A DNA stretch of 30,482 nucleotides from M0108 sp049654905 (GCA_049654905.1 JBASIS010000265.1:1-30482), one strand, 5' to 3'. Positions 8,206 through 16,687 are shown, counted from the first letter of the stretch. The notes: generated by a model not told the origin, from the sequence alone. Program-made: numbers and translations.

Positions 8206-9042
8206 ATGGGAACCCAGATGAAGAGCATCCTCTTTGCCACCGATGGCTCGGAATTCTCCGCCGGGGCCCAACGGCTTGCCATCGCCCTCGCCAAGCGGTG
8301 CGGGGCCCGGCTCACGGTCATGACCATCATCCTCTCCCCCCAGGATCTGGTGGGGTTCGGTACCCATGGCCTGCGCGAGCAGATGGAACGGGAGGCCCAG
8401 GCCCTCCTCGCCACCGTAGTGGCCGCCGCCGAGACCGAGGGGGTTCCATGCCTTACCCAACTGGTGTATGGCGACCAACCTCACCAGGAAATCATCAACA
8501 CCGCCCTGGAACTGGAGCCCGACCTGATCGTGCTGGGCCGGCGCGGCAAGCGTGGGCTGGCCCGCCTCATGGTGGGTCATGCCACCGCTCATGTCGCCGG
8601 TCTGGCCCCCTGCCCCGTGCTGATGGTGCCGCGTGCCGCGACCTTGTGGAGCCACCGCATCCTCCTCGCCACCGATGGCTCCGACCACGGCAAGGCCGCC
8701 GCGCAAGTAGCCCTGGATCTGGCCAGGGATTGCCAACTCCCGGTGACCCTCGTCTCCGCCACTACCCGGAGCCACGGCGCCGAACGCAAGGCCGAGGCCC
8801 AGGCAGCGCTGGAACAACTGCTGGTCGCCCTGAAAGCGGCGGGAATCGAGGGGGAGGCCGTGCTGGCGGATGGCCGCCCGGATCAGGTGGTGATCGAGAC
8901 CGCCAATGACCGCCAGGCGGACTTGATCGTCGTCGGCAGCCATGGCCGTGGCGGGCTTGGCCGCCTGCTGCTGGGCAGCGTCTCCGAACGCATCATGGGC
9001 CAGGCGCAATGCGCGGTGGTGATCGTGCCTGGGAGCCACTAA
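8206..9042 (+). CDS. Universal stress protein, tandem UspA domains
   Basis: A 278-residue cytosolic protein with two Usp domains (about 1-144 and 148-278), each opening with a beta strand ending ATDGS (ILFATDGSEF and ILLATDGSDH). The second domain has the canonical ATP motif G-2x-G-9x-GS (GSHGRGGLGRLLLGS). The first has GRRGKRGLARLMVGH, with His instead of Ser/Thr at the last position, so nucleotide binding may be asymmetric. ATG 8206 has AAGGAG 8 bp upstream and is 3 bp after the permease stop, implying translational coupling. The gene ends the operon. Confidence 0.92.
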   Translation: MGTQMKSILFATDGSEFSAGAQRLAIALAKRCGARLTVMTIILSPQDLVGFGTHGLREQMEREAQALLATVVAAAETEGVPCLTQLVYGDQPHQEIINTALELEPDLIVLGRRGKRGLARLMVGHATAHVAGLAPCPVLMVPRAATLWSHRILLATDGSDHGKAAAQVALDLARDCQLPVTLVSATTRSHGAERKAEAQAALEQLLVALKAAGIEGEAVLADGRPDQVVIETANDRQADLIVVGSHGRGGLGRLLLGSVSERIMGQAQCAVVIVPGSH

Positions 9043-9072
9043 CCCCTGCCGCCACCTTGGCGGGCACGGGGT
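9042..9072. terminator. Imperfect stem-loop between convergent usp and megL
   Basis: ACCCCTGCCGCC and GGCGGGCACGGGGT pair with one small bulge immediately after the usp stop. There is no clear T-run. The remaining gap to 9204 is GC-rich with a C8 tract near 9160 and no recognisable gene. Confidence 0.38.
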
Positions 9073-9204
9073 GGAACTGGGGGGGATGCCCGAGGAGGAT
9101 CCCTTCCGGTCCATAACCATTGCCGGACAGCCCAGCCGCCGGGCGGACCTGACCACCGCCCCCCCCGGTAACGCGTCTCTCCCAACCTCGCAAGCACGCC
9201 CGGA

Positions 9205-10419
9205 CTAGCGTGCTTGCTGGTCACTAGCCAGCGCCTGCTCCAGATCGGCCAGTAAATCCTCGCTATCCTCCAGGCCCACCGAGAGCCTTACCAGGCCCTC
9301 GCTGATGAAATGGGCGGCCCGTTCCTCCTCGCTGTAGACCGCATGAGTCATGCTGGCGGGGTGCTGGGCCAGGCTCTCCGCATCGCCCAGGCTGACGGCA
9401 CGGATAAAGAGGCGCAGGGCATCCATAAAGCGACGGCCTGCGGCGATGCCCCCTTTCAACTCGAAGGCGACCATGCCGCCCGGCTGGGCCATTTGTCGCT
9501 GGGCCAGGGCGTACTGAGGGAAGGCTGCCAATCCCGGGTAATGAACGACGGCCACCTGGGGATGGGCGGCGAGATAGGTCGCCACCCGCTTGGCGTTGAG
9601 GCAGTGACGGTCCATGCGCAGGGCCAGGGTTTTGAGGCCCCGCAGCACCAGAAAGGCATCCTGGGAGGAGAGCACGGCGCCGGTCATATCCTTGATGCCC
9701 ACATAGCGCACCTCGTCCAGGGCCGCCTTGGGCCCGACGATGGCCCCGGCCAGCAGGTCGCCATGGCCGCCGAGATACTTGGTGGCGGAGTGGACGACAA
9801 AGTCGGCCCCCAACGCCAGGGGGCGTTGCAGATAGGGCGTGCAATAGGTGTTATCCACCACCGTCAGGGCGCCGTGGCGGCGGGCGATGGCGGAGATGGC
9901 GGCAATATCGATCAGCCGCATGTTGGGATTGGCGGGGGATTCGAAGAAGACCATCCGGGTCCTGGCGGAGATAGCGTCCTCCAGATTCGCAGGCTCGGTC
10001 AGGTCCAGATGCCGGACCTTGACGCCGAACTTCTCCAGCCCCTGGTGAAAGAAGGCAAAGGTACAGCCGTAAAGCGTCTGATCGGCGATCAGCTCGTCGC
10101 CCGGGGCCAGCAGGGTCCAGAGCAGGGAGGTGGTCGCCCCCTGGCCCGAGGCCGTGACCAGCGCCGCCTCGCCCTGCTCCAGATTGGCGAGGCGTTCCTC
10201 CAGCAGGCAGGTCGTGGGATTGCCGACGCGGGAATAGACGAATCCCGGCTGCTCGCCGGCGAAACGGGCCGTGCCCTCCGCCACCGTGGAGAAGCTATAG
10301 GTGGAGCTGAGATAAAGGGGCGGATTAAGGGCGCCATGGCCTAGGTAGGGGTCATAGGCATGATGGATGGCGCGGGTTGCAAAGCCCTGCGTCGGATAGG
10401 TTTCGTCTTGTTTAGGCAT
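9205..10419 (-). CDS. megL: Methionine gamma-lyase
   Basis: A 404-residue PLP enzyme of the Cys/Met metabolism family that splits L-methionine into methanethiol, 2-oxobutyrate and ammonia. It can be followed along remembered Pseudomonas putida MGL almost throughout: GFATRAIHH, GEQPGFVYSRVGNPT (Y62, R64 contacting PLP phosphate), TLYGCTFAF with Y117 and the MGL-specific C119 (C116 in P. putida), ESPANPNM, the PLP lysine K214 in SATKYLGGHGD, and SLGDAESLAQHPASMTH. The cysteine in YGCTF argues for MGL rather than cystathionine gamma-synthase or O-succinylhomoserine sulfhydrylase. ATG 10419 is preferred to the longer open frame because family similarity begins just after it. It lies 67 bp downstream of the SLC13 permease on the same strand. 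Confidence 0.9.
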   Translation of the reverse strand: MPKQDETYPTQGFATRAIHHAYDPYLGHGALNPPLYLSSTYSFSTVAEGTARFAGEQPGFVYSRVGNPTTCLLEERLANLEQGEAALVTASGQGATTSLLWTLLAPGDELIADQTLYGCTFAFFHQGLEKFGVKVRHLDLTEPANLEDAISARTRMVFFESPANPNMRLIDIAAISAIARRHGALTVVDNTYCTPYLQRPLALGADFVVHSATKYLGGHGDLLAGAIVGPKAALDEVRYVGIKDMTGAVLSSQDAFLVLRGLKTLALRMDRHCLNAKRVATYLAAHPQVAVVHYPGLAAFPQYALAQRQMAQPGGMVAFELKGGIAAGRRFMDALRLFIRAVSLGDAESLAQHPASMTHAVYSEEERAAHFISEGLVRLSVGLEDSEDLLADLEQALASDQQAR

Positions 10420-10486
10420 CCTGATATCGCGTCCCTGGCACTTGGGTGAAGCAGGCGGCGACGTTACCCTCATTCGCATCCATCAA

Positions 10487-12454
10487 TCAGAAAACCAGGT
10501 TGATCGTGGTTTGGGAAACCAGCAGGAACAAGATGGTCATGATACCGCCGGCGCGAAAAAAGTCCGGAACCCGGTAACCCCCAGGGCCCATCAGCAGGGC
10601 ATTGACCTGATGGGTCGGGATGAGGAAGGAGTTAGAGGTGGAGATAGCCACCGTTAGCGCAAAGACGGCCGGATCCGCGCCGGCCCCGATAGCGATATTC
10701 ACGGCCAAGGGTACGAGGAGTACGGTCGCGCCCACGTTGGACATGACGAGGGTGAAGAAGGTGGCGAGCACGGCGATCGCCGCCTGGATGACCCAGATCG
10801 GCATAGCCCCGAGTACTCGCAGGGTCTCCGTTGCGATCCAAGCCGCGGTGCCGGAGCCATCGACCGCCACACCCAAGGGGATCAGGGAGGCGAGCAGGAA
10901 GACCGTCTTCCAACTCACCGCCTTGTAGGCCTCCTCCATGGACAGCACCCCCGATAGCACCATCCCCAAGGCCCCCGTCAACAAGGCGACGGAGAGGCGC
11001 AAGTCAGTAAAGAGTACCAACCCAAGCGTGATGGCGAAAAATACCAAAGCCGGAAGCAGTTTATGCGGACGTAAATCTTCGTGGGGGTACTCGGTGGTAA
11101 TCGCCACGAAATTGCGGTTCTTTTCCAGGTGCGCGAGATCCGCCCAGGTGGTATGTACTACCAGGACGTCGCCCACCTGAAAGGGGGTGTCACGTACGCC
11201 GAGCGTACCCAGGCTGACGGTACCCGAGCCCCGGTGTATGGCGAGTAACGACAGACCATAGGTCTTACGCAACCAGACGTCGCGGGCAGTCTTGCCGATG
11301 AGGCTGGAGGCGGGAGGTATGACAACCTCGGCGATGCCGGCCTTGGCCGGGGAAAGGGCGTCGGCAAAGAATTCCAGATCAGCATGGACCTGGACACCCA
11401 TCTCGTCCACAAAGGTCTTGAAGTTCTTATCCGACCCCAAGAGACAAAGGATGGTCCCCGCCTCTATTCCCAGGCTACGATCGACCCCAGAGGCACCAAA
11501 GCGCAGGCCATCGCCCTTGTCCATGCCCACGCTACGCAACTGCCAGCGCCGTTCCATCTCGTCCAGGTTGACTCCGACCAGCGGGCTGTCGGCGGGGACG
11601 CGTACCTCATGGGTACCGAAGGCCTCCATGCCATAGGTTTCGGCGAAATACTGCATGGTATTCGCCCCCTCCAACCCCTCGTTTGCGCGCACCGGCAGCA
11701 CGAAGCGACCCGCCAGTACAAAGTAAAGGATACCCGTGATCACCAGGCCCAGCCCGATAGGCGTAACCGCGAAGAGCGGGAAGGTGGCCATCCGCACATC
11801 CTCGGGCAGGGCATGGTTAGAGGTCAGGATCAAGTCGTTGAGCAGAATCAGGGGACTAGAACCGACCATGGTCACGGTACCACCCAGGATGGCGCAGAAA
11901 CCCATGGGCATGAGTAACCGCGACATCGGCAGGCCTGTGCGCGCGGAAATGCGGCTGACAACCGGCAAAAAGAGGGCGGCGGCTCCCACGTTCTGCATAA
12001 AGCTGGAGATAAAGGCTACCGTACCGGAGATGATGGGGATGATACGGGTCTCCGTGTGGCCACCCACGCGGAGAATGAAGGCGGCCACCTGCGACATGAG
12101 TCCGGTCTTGTCCAGGCTAGCCCCGATGATCATGACGGCGATGATGGAAATGACCGCATTACTGGCGAAGCCGTCGAACAGGTGGTTGATGGGCACCAAG
12201 CCCTCGGTCAGGCCCATCAGGGGGGCTAGCAGGCTGGTGAGTCCCAGGAGGACCATCACCGAGATGGCAGCGACATCGACACCCACAACCTCGAAGGCAA
12301 ACAGGAAAACGACAAGCAACAAGAAGGCGGTGACCCAAGCGATCTCCACCGTGGGTACGATGGTGGCCAGGGCGAGCCCCGCCAGGAGAAAGCAGACGGC
12401 ACCGATAGCACGGGCCTTCAGGGCGGGAGTCTTCAGAGCCATGGCATTTTCCAT
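10487..12454 (-). CDS. SLC13/DASS-family anion permease with two RCK_C (TrkA-C) domains
   Basis: About 655 residues from ATG 12454 (MENAMALKTP; ATG 12442 is an alternative and an upstream TTG is less likely). The N-terminal half has about six hydrophobic helices with the DASS repeat signature SSFMQNVGAAALFLPV. A central soluble part holds two RCK_C domains (PADSPLVGVNLDEME onward, and IPPASSLIGKTARDVWL onward). The C-terminal half repeats the motif as MSNVGATVLLVPLAV and ends with the TSNSFLIPTHQVNALL hairpin. Such proteins carry sulfate, dicarboxylates or related anions with sodium or protons across the inner membrane, and RCK_C domains often gate by ligand. The likely substrate here is sulfate or a sulfur-containing anion given megL next to it, but this is inference. 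Confidence 0.85.
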   Translation of the reverse strand: MENAMALKTPALKARAIGAVCFLLAGLALATIVPTVEIAWVTAFLLLVVFLFAFEVVGVDVAAISVMVLLGLTSLLAPLMGLTEGLVPINHLFDGFASNAVISIIAVMIIGASLDKTGLMSQVAAFILRVGGHTETRIIPIISGTVAFISSFMQNVGAAALFLPVVSRISARTGLPMSRLLMPMGFCAILGGTVTMVGSSPLILLNDLILTSNHALPEDVRMATFPLFAVTPIGLGLVITGILYFVLAGRFVLPVRANEGLEGANTMQYFAETYGMEAFGTHEVRVPADSPLVGVNLDEMERRWQLRSVGMDKGDGLRFGASGVDRSLGIEAGTILCLLGSDKNFKTFVDEMGVQVHADLEFFADALSPAKAGIAEVVIPPASSLIGKTARDVWLRKTYGLSLLAIHRGSGTVSLGTLGVRDTPFQVGDVLVVHTTWADLAHLEKNRNFVAITTEYPHEDLRPHKLLPALVFFAITLGLVLFTDLRLSVALLTGALGMVLSGVLSMEEAYKAVSWKTVFLLASLIPLGVAVDGSGTAAWIATETLRVLGAMPIWVIQAAIAVLATFFTLVMSNVGATVLLVPLAVNIAIGAGADPAVFALTVAISTSNSFLIPTHQVNALLMGPGGYRVPDFFRAGGIMTILFLLVSQTTINLVF

Positions 12455-12625
12455 CTTTGAACAACGTGAAAGGTATTTGCATCTTAACCTCAACCGTGAT
12501 CCCGAACCAGCATGCCGGTAGCTGCTCCATACCCCTCGATTCCGGGGAGTACCTCGGTCGTGGCCCGTGAGATTCCGGATGAAGATGGCACAATCCAGAG
12601 AATGCCTATCGCACCAGGGCGAACT

Positions 12626-13642
12626 TCAGGCCCACTCAATGGGGAAGGCCAGCACCTGGTCGATGTGGCTAACGCCCATCTTGACCATGAGCAGACGATC
12701 CAGACCCAAGGCAACGCCGGAGGAGGCGGGCAAGCCCGCCTCCAAGGCGGCGAGGAAGCTCTCGTCCAGGGGCGGGACCGCCAGGCCCAAGTCGCGACGC
12801 TGGGCTTGATCTTGCTCGAAGCGGCGGCGCTGCTCCCCAGCATCGGTCAACTCCAGGAAGCCGTTGGCCAGTTCCAGGCCCTCCAGGTAGAGTTCGAAGC
12901 GTTCGGCCACGGGCTCGGGGCCGGGCCTGATACGGGCCAGGGCCGCCTGGCTGGGGGGATAGTCGCGGATGAAGGTGAGCCGGTCACGGCCGAGATCCGC
13001 CTCCAGGCAATGAGTCAGGAGCAGATCCAGCCAGCCGTCGCGGTCGAGATCCAGATCCTCGGCGCCCACGATGGCCCGGGCCTGGGCCTGAAGTTCCTCC
13101 GTCCGGGCGTGGAAGGGGTCCAGAGCGAGGCGGGACAGGAAGAGATCGCGGTAGGCGAGAATTTCCACCGGCCGCTCGGGCTGGCCCAGGGCCATGCGCA
13201 CCAGGTCAGCCACCTCGGCCATGAGTTGGTCTAGCCCCCAGCCGGGGCGATACCACTCCAGCAGGCTGAATTCCGGATGATGGCGACGGCCGCGCTCGCC
13301 GTCACGAAAAACCTTGCAGATCTGATAGATGGGACCGCTTCCCGCCGCCAGCAGGCGCTTCATGGGGAACTCGGGGGAGGTCTGCAGCCACAGCGGCTCG
13401 ACACCGGCGGGGGCCGACCAGGCGGTACGCCAACTCTCCAGGGCGGGGTCGGGCAGGCCGGCGCGCGAGGCGAGGGGCGTCTCGACCTCCATCACCCCCG
13501 CATCGGCAAAAAAACGGCGCAGGCCGGCGTAGAGGCGCGCCCGGGCCTGCAAGGCCGCCTGATCCGCCGTGGGGCGCCAATCCAGCGGCTGGCTGGCGTC
13601 AGGCACCCGGCCAGCGACGGTCGGACCCGGGGGGCCGCTCAT
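12626..13642 (-). CDS. epmA: EF-P (R)-beta-lysine ligase
   Basis: A 338-residue homologue of class II lysyl-tRNA synthetase lacking the anticodon-binding domain (E. coli EpmA is 325). It activates (R)-beta-lysine and joins it to the conserved lysine of EF-P. Motif 2 is visible as YQICKVFRDGERGRRHHPEF, followed by SLLEWYRPG, and motif 3 as GVALGLDRLLM. ATG 13642 overlaps the efp stop as ATGA, with AAGGAGG just upstream, so translation is coupled to efp. Frames extending further upstream lie inside efp and are not used. Confidence 0.94.
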   Translation of the reverse strand: MSGPPGPTVAGRVPDASQPLDWRPTADQAALQARARLYAGLRRFFADAGVMEVETPLASRAGLPDPALESWRTAWSAPAGVEPLWLQTSPEFPMKRLLAAGSGPIYQICKVFRDGERGRRHHPEFSLLEWYRPGWGLDQLMAEVADLVRMALGQPERPVEILAYRDLFLSRLALDPFHARTEELQAQARAIVGAEDLDLDRDGWLDLLLTHCLEADLGRDRLTFIRDYPPSQAALARIRPGPEPVAERFELYLEGLELANGFLELTDAGEQRRRFEQDQAQRRDLGLAVPPLDESFLAALEAGLPASSGVALGLDRLLMVKMGVSHIDQVLAFPIEWA

Positions 13643-14211
13643 TCCTCCTTGGCGCGGGAGACATACTCCCCGGAGCGGGTATCCACCTTGATGAGTTCGT
13701 CGGTCTGGACAAAGAGGGGCACGCGCACCACGGCACCCGTCTCCAGCATCGCCGGCTTGCCACCACCGCCCGAGGTATCGCCCTTGAGGCCGGGGTCCGT
13801 TTCGACGATGCGCAGAATGACGAAGTTCGGCGGGTCCACGGACAGGGGGGCGCCGTTGTAGAGGGTCACCTGGCAAATATCCTGTTCCTTTATCCACTTA
13901 GCGGCGTCGCCGACGGCCGGCGCCTCGGCGGTCAGTTGCTCGTAGCTCTCCGGGTCCATGAAGTGCCAGACATCGCCGTCGTTGTAGAGATACTGCATCT
14001 GGGTATCATGGACATCCGCCGCCTCGACGGTGTCGCCGGACTTGAAGGTGCGCTCCACCACGCGCCCGGTCTTGAGGTTGCGGATCTTGACGCGGTTAAA
14101 GGCCTGACCCTTACCAGGTTTAACAAACTCATTCTCGATAACGGCGTAAGGGTCGCCGTCCAACATGATCTTGATGCCGCCGCGGAACTCGTTGGTGTTG
14201 TAAGTCGCCAT
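13639..14211 (-). CDS. efp: Translation elongation factor P
   Basis: A 190-residue, three-beta-barrel factor that enters the ribosomal E site and relieves stalling at consecutive prolines. The modifiable lysine is K34 in the loop VKPGKGQAF, the site beta-lysylated by EpmA/EpmB. Length, the N-terminal KOW-like domain (NTNEFRGGIKIM) and the C-terminal domain ending TRSGEYVSRAKE all match. It is the first gene of an efp-epmA operon and is transcribed divergently from epmB, so the complete modification pathway is encoded within 2.7 kb. Confidence 0.97.
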   Translation of the reverse strand: MATYNTNEFRGGIKIMLDGDPYAVIENEFVKPGKGQAFNRVKIRNLKTGRVVERTFKSGDTVEAADVHDTQMQYLYNDGDVWHFMDPESYEQLTAEAPAVGDAAKWIKEQDICQVTLYNGAPLSVDPPNFVILRIVETDPGLKGDTSGGGGKPAMLETGAVVRVPLFVQTDELIKVDTRSGEYVSRAKEE

Positions 14212-14227
14212 GTCATTTACTCATCGG

Positions 14228-15268
14228 ATGGGGTCGCAAAACGACCCATTATACCCAGCACCCTGCCCTTTTCCGTCCCGGATATTGCCCGGGAAGGCCG
14301 ATTGGCAACAGGAACTCCGGGAGGCCTTTACCCAACCCAGAGCACTGCTCGAGAGCCTGGGGCTTGACCCCCGCCTCGCCGCCCCGGCCGCCGCGCGCCA
14401 ATTCCCCTTTCTGGTCCCCCGAGGTTTCGCCCGGCTCATGATCCCGGGTGACCCGCATGACCCCCTGCTGCGCCAGGTGCTGCCCCTCGCCGCCGAACTC
14501 GAGACGCACCCCGGCTACTCGGCGGACCCGGTGGGCGATGCCCCGTCCCGGCGCGCCACCGGCCTGCTGCGGAAATACCAGGGCCGCGCCCTCCTCTTGG
14601 TCACCGGGGCCTGCGCCCTGCACTGCCGCTACTGCTTCCGACGCCATTTCCCCTACGCCCGTGACACCCTGGTCCAGGATCGCGACCAGGGGGCACTGGC
14701 CCTGCTGGCGCGGGACCCAGGCATCACCGAGGTCGTCCTCAGTGGTGGCGATCCCCTGATGCTGGATGACGAACGCCTGGCCGCGCTCTTCAACCGGTTG
14801 ACGGCCATTCCCCACTTGCGCCGACTACGACTGCACACGCGCATGCCGGTGGTCCTGCCAACGCGCATCACCCCCGCCCTCCTGGCCCTGCTCGCCGCCA
14901 GCCGGTTACCCATCGCCCTCGTCATCCACGCCAATCATGCCCGGGAAGTGCGCGGCGAGGAGGTACGCGCCGCCCTGAGTGCCCTGAAGGCGACCGGCGC
15001 GACCCTGCTCAACCAAAGCGTCCTGCTCCGTGGCGTCAACGCGGAGGCGACCAGCCTGGCGGACCTGAGCGAGGCCCTGTTCGCGGCGAGCGTCCTGCCC
15101 TACTACCTACACCTGCTCGACCCCGTGGCCGGGGCCGCCCATTTCGAGGTATCCCTGGCGGAGGCGAGAGCGATCATGGCCAAACTCAGAACCGAATTAC
15201 CCGGTTATCTGGTCCCAAAACTGGTGCGGGAGCTGCCGGGAGGAGCTTACAAGGAGCCCTGTGGTTAA
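14228..15268 (+). CDS. epmB: EF-P-specific lysine 2,3-aminomutase (radical SAM)
   Basis: A 346-residue radical SAM/PLP enzyme converting L-lysine to (R)-beta-lysine for EF-P modification. The 4Fe-4S motif CxxxCxxC is C129, C133, C136 in GACALHCRYCFRRHFPY, the GGDPLM strand follows, and the PLP lysine is K331 in YLVPKLVRE; E. coli EpmB is 342 residues. The start is uncertain. ATG 14210 would overlap the divergent efp start codon, ATG 14228 gives the length used here, and TTG 14285 would begin just before the conserved ADWQQEL region. The chosen ATG lies in the efp leader, so the two genes share a very compact divergent promoter. Confidence 0.9.
   Translation: MGSQNDPLYPAPCPFPSRILPGKADWQQELREAFTQPRALLESLGLDPRLAAPAAARQFPFLVPRGFARLMIPGDPHDPLLRQVLPLAAELETHPGYSADPVGDAPSRRATGLLRKYQGRALLLVTGACALHCRYCFRRHFPYARDTLVQDRDQGALALLARDPGITEVVLSGGDPLMLDDERLAALFNRLTAIPHLRRLRLHTRMPVVLPTRITPALLALLAASRLPIALVIHANHAREVRGEEVRAALSALKATGATLLNQSVLLRGVNAEATSLADLSEALFAASVLPYYLHLLDPVAGAAHFEVSLAEARAIMAKLRTELPGYLVPKLVRELPGGAYKEPCG
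14231..14247. promoter_or_regulatory. Perfect hairpin/palindrome between efp and epmB starts
   Basis: GGGTCG-CAAAA-CGACCC is a perfect 6-bp inverted repeat with a 5-base loop. It spans the predicted efp transcription start (about 14241) and begins 3 bases after the epmB ATG at 14228. It could be an operator or a 5'-end hairpin; no regulator is identifiable. Confidence 0.4.
14248..14253 (-). promoter_or_regulatory. -10 element of the efp-epmA operon
   Basis: The minus strand reads GGGTATAATGGG, a perfect TATAAT 37-42 bp before the efp ATG. No good -35 lies 16-18 bp upstream (ACGGAA region), so the promoter may rely on an activator or the strong -10. It implies a leader of about 30 bases. Confidence 0.55.
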
Positions 15269-15362
15269 GCTGCGGGCCCCCTTTGCGGTTAGGAAACACC
15301 TTGACCGGGTTGGACCGGCGCGACTCGGTGAGGCCCGACTGGCCTTGCGGGACCGGGGTAAG

Positions 15363-15368
15363 GATAAT
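15363..15368 (+). promoter_or_regulatory. Possible -10 for the pseudo-EAL gene
   Basis: GGATAATCG contains GATAAT 49 bp before the GTG start in the 148-bp gap after epmB. The -35 region (about 15340-15346) is poor. TTGACC at 15301 lacks a matching -10. Confidence 0.25.
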
Positions 15369-15416
15369 CGTGCGTTCCAACTTTCCTGATCCGCCTCATT
15401 CCATGGAATACGCCTC

Positions 15417-16655
15417 GTGCCGCCAAAACTCTTGATCCTCACCGCCCAGGAAGACGAAGCCAAGGGCATCGTCGCTGGCCTGCGGCAGGTGGGCCTGGAG
15501 GTACGGGGACGGCAATGCGCGGGGCCCGACCGGCTCAAGGAGATGGTCGCCACCAGCGCGCCGGATATCCTGCTCTGTTCCCCCCAGCCGCCGCTCATCG
15601 ACCTGACCGCCTGCCTGGAGCAGTACCGGAAACTGGCCACCGACCTGCCCCTCATCCTCCTCACCGATGCCGCCACCGAGGCGGCACAAATCCTGGAGGC
15701 CCGCAGACAGGGGGCGCGCGATGCGGCGGAACAGGGGCATTTTGCCTGGCTAGCGCTGGTCATCGGCCGGGAATACCAGGATCTCCAGCAGAGACGGCTG
15801 GTGAAAAAACTGGAGCGGCGGGTGCAGGTCCTGGAAGAGGGCTGCGGTAAGGGCGCGACCCACCGGCCAACCCCGGCCAAGGCCTCCCAGGCCCGCACGC
15901 AGGATGAGGACCGCCAGTTCGCCGAGCGCATCAGCCGCGCCTTGGGCGGTGATTACTTTCAGTTATTCTACCAGCCGATCATCAGTCTCAAGGGCGATGG
16001 CCAGGAGCGCTACAACCTCTTCATCCGGCTGCGCGACGACCGGCACGGGATCCGCGAGGCCAAGGAATTCCTGGCCGCCGCCGTCCAATCTGGCCGCATG
16101 GTGGCCATTGACCGCTGGGTCATCAAACACGCCCTCATCGCCCTGGTGGAACAACGCGAGCTGGGCCGTCAACTCAACTTTTTCATCAATCTGGCCGAGG
16201 AGACGCTACGGGAGGAGCAGCTTGCCTCCTGGATCGCTGACCAACTCACCCAGCAGCAGGTCCCCGCGGACTGGCTGACCTTCCAGGTCCTGGAGGAAAA
16301 TGCCCACGCCCATGCCGACATCTATACGAAATTGACCCAGGACTTAGCCCAGATGGGCTGCCACATGGCCCTCAACCGCTTCGGTGCCGCGCCTAACCCG
16401 GACAAGCTGCTGGCCATTCTGCCGGCGGACTTCGTCAAGCTCGATGCCCAGTTGACCACCGGCATCGCGGACGATGACCGCAAGGAAAAGCGGCTCAACC
16501 AACTCATCGAGTTGATTCGTGATCAGGGCAAGGCCAGCATTGCCACCAATGTCGAGGATGCCCGCACCCTCAGCGTTCTCTGGACCGCTGGCATCGATTA
16601 CGTCCAGGGCAACTTCCTGCAGCGTCCCTCGGCAACCCTGGACCCGGTCCAGTAG
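15417..16655 (+). CDS. Pseudo-receiver plus degenerate EAL domain protein (FimX-like c-di-GMP sensor)
   Basis: A 412-residue cytosolic protein. Residues 3-115 look like a CheY fold, but the phospho-acceptor strand reads PDILLCSPQPP (Ser where Asp is expected). A helical linker (about 115-165) joins it to an EAL fold (165-405). The EAL signature is lost: YEALLR is replaced by YNLFIR (199-204), and the metal-binding DDFG by NRFG (320-323). KLD (341-343), EE in VLEENA and the terminal YVQGNFLQRP are kept. It should therefore not hydrolyse c-di-GMP but may still bind it, as degenerate EAL domains such as that of FimX do. The start is GTG 15417, directly before the first beta strand. It is convergent with the 5'-nucleotidase. 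Its partner process (pili, secretion) is not shown by neighbours. Confidence 0.8.
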   Translation: MPPKLLILTAQEDEAKGIVAGLRQVGLEVRGRQCAGPDRLKEMVATSAPDILLCSPQPPLIDLTACLEQYRKLATDLPLILLTDAATEAAQILEARRQGARDAAEQGHFAWLALVIGREYQDLQQRRLVKKLERRVQVLEEGCGKGATHRPTPAKASQARTQDEDRQFAERISRALGGDYFQLFYQPIISLKGDGQERYNLFIRLRDDRHGIREAKEFLAAAVQSGRMVAIDRWVIKHALIALVEQRELGRQLNFFINLAEETLREEQLASWIADQLTQQQVPADWLTFQVLEENAHAHADIYTKLTQDLAQMGCHMALNRFGAAPNPDKLLAILPADFVKLDAQLTTGIADDDRKEKRLNQLIELIRDQGKASIATNVEDARTLSVLWTAGIDYVQGNFLQRPSATLDPVQ

Positions 16656-16672
16656 CCGGATAGGACCCGGCT
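16654..16672. terminator. Hairpin between convergent pseudo-EAL and 5'-nucleotidase genes
   Basis: AGCCGG-ATAGGAC-CCGGCT is a perfect 6-bp stem that overlaps the last two bases of the plus-strand stop codon and lies 16 bp past the minus-strand stop. No T-run follows, so its role as a bidirectional terminator is tentative. Confidence 0.4.
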
Positions 16673-16687
16673 CCAACCGGGGCTGGG

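Noticed and set aside
7045..9156. Minus-strand open frame of 703 codons, His/Gly/Asp-rich
   Set aside because: Covers three convincing plus-strand genes in antisense; the His-rich look comes from complementing ATG/GTG-rich membrane-protein codons.
15301..15306. TTGACC as the -35 of the pseudo-EAL gene
   Set aside because: No acceptable -10 lies 16-18 bp downstream.
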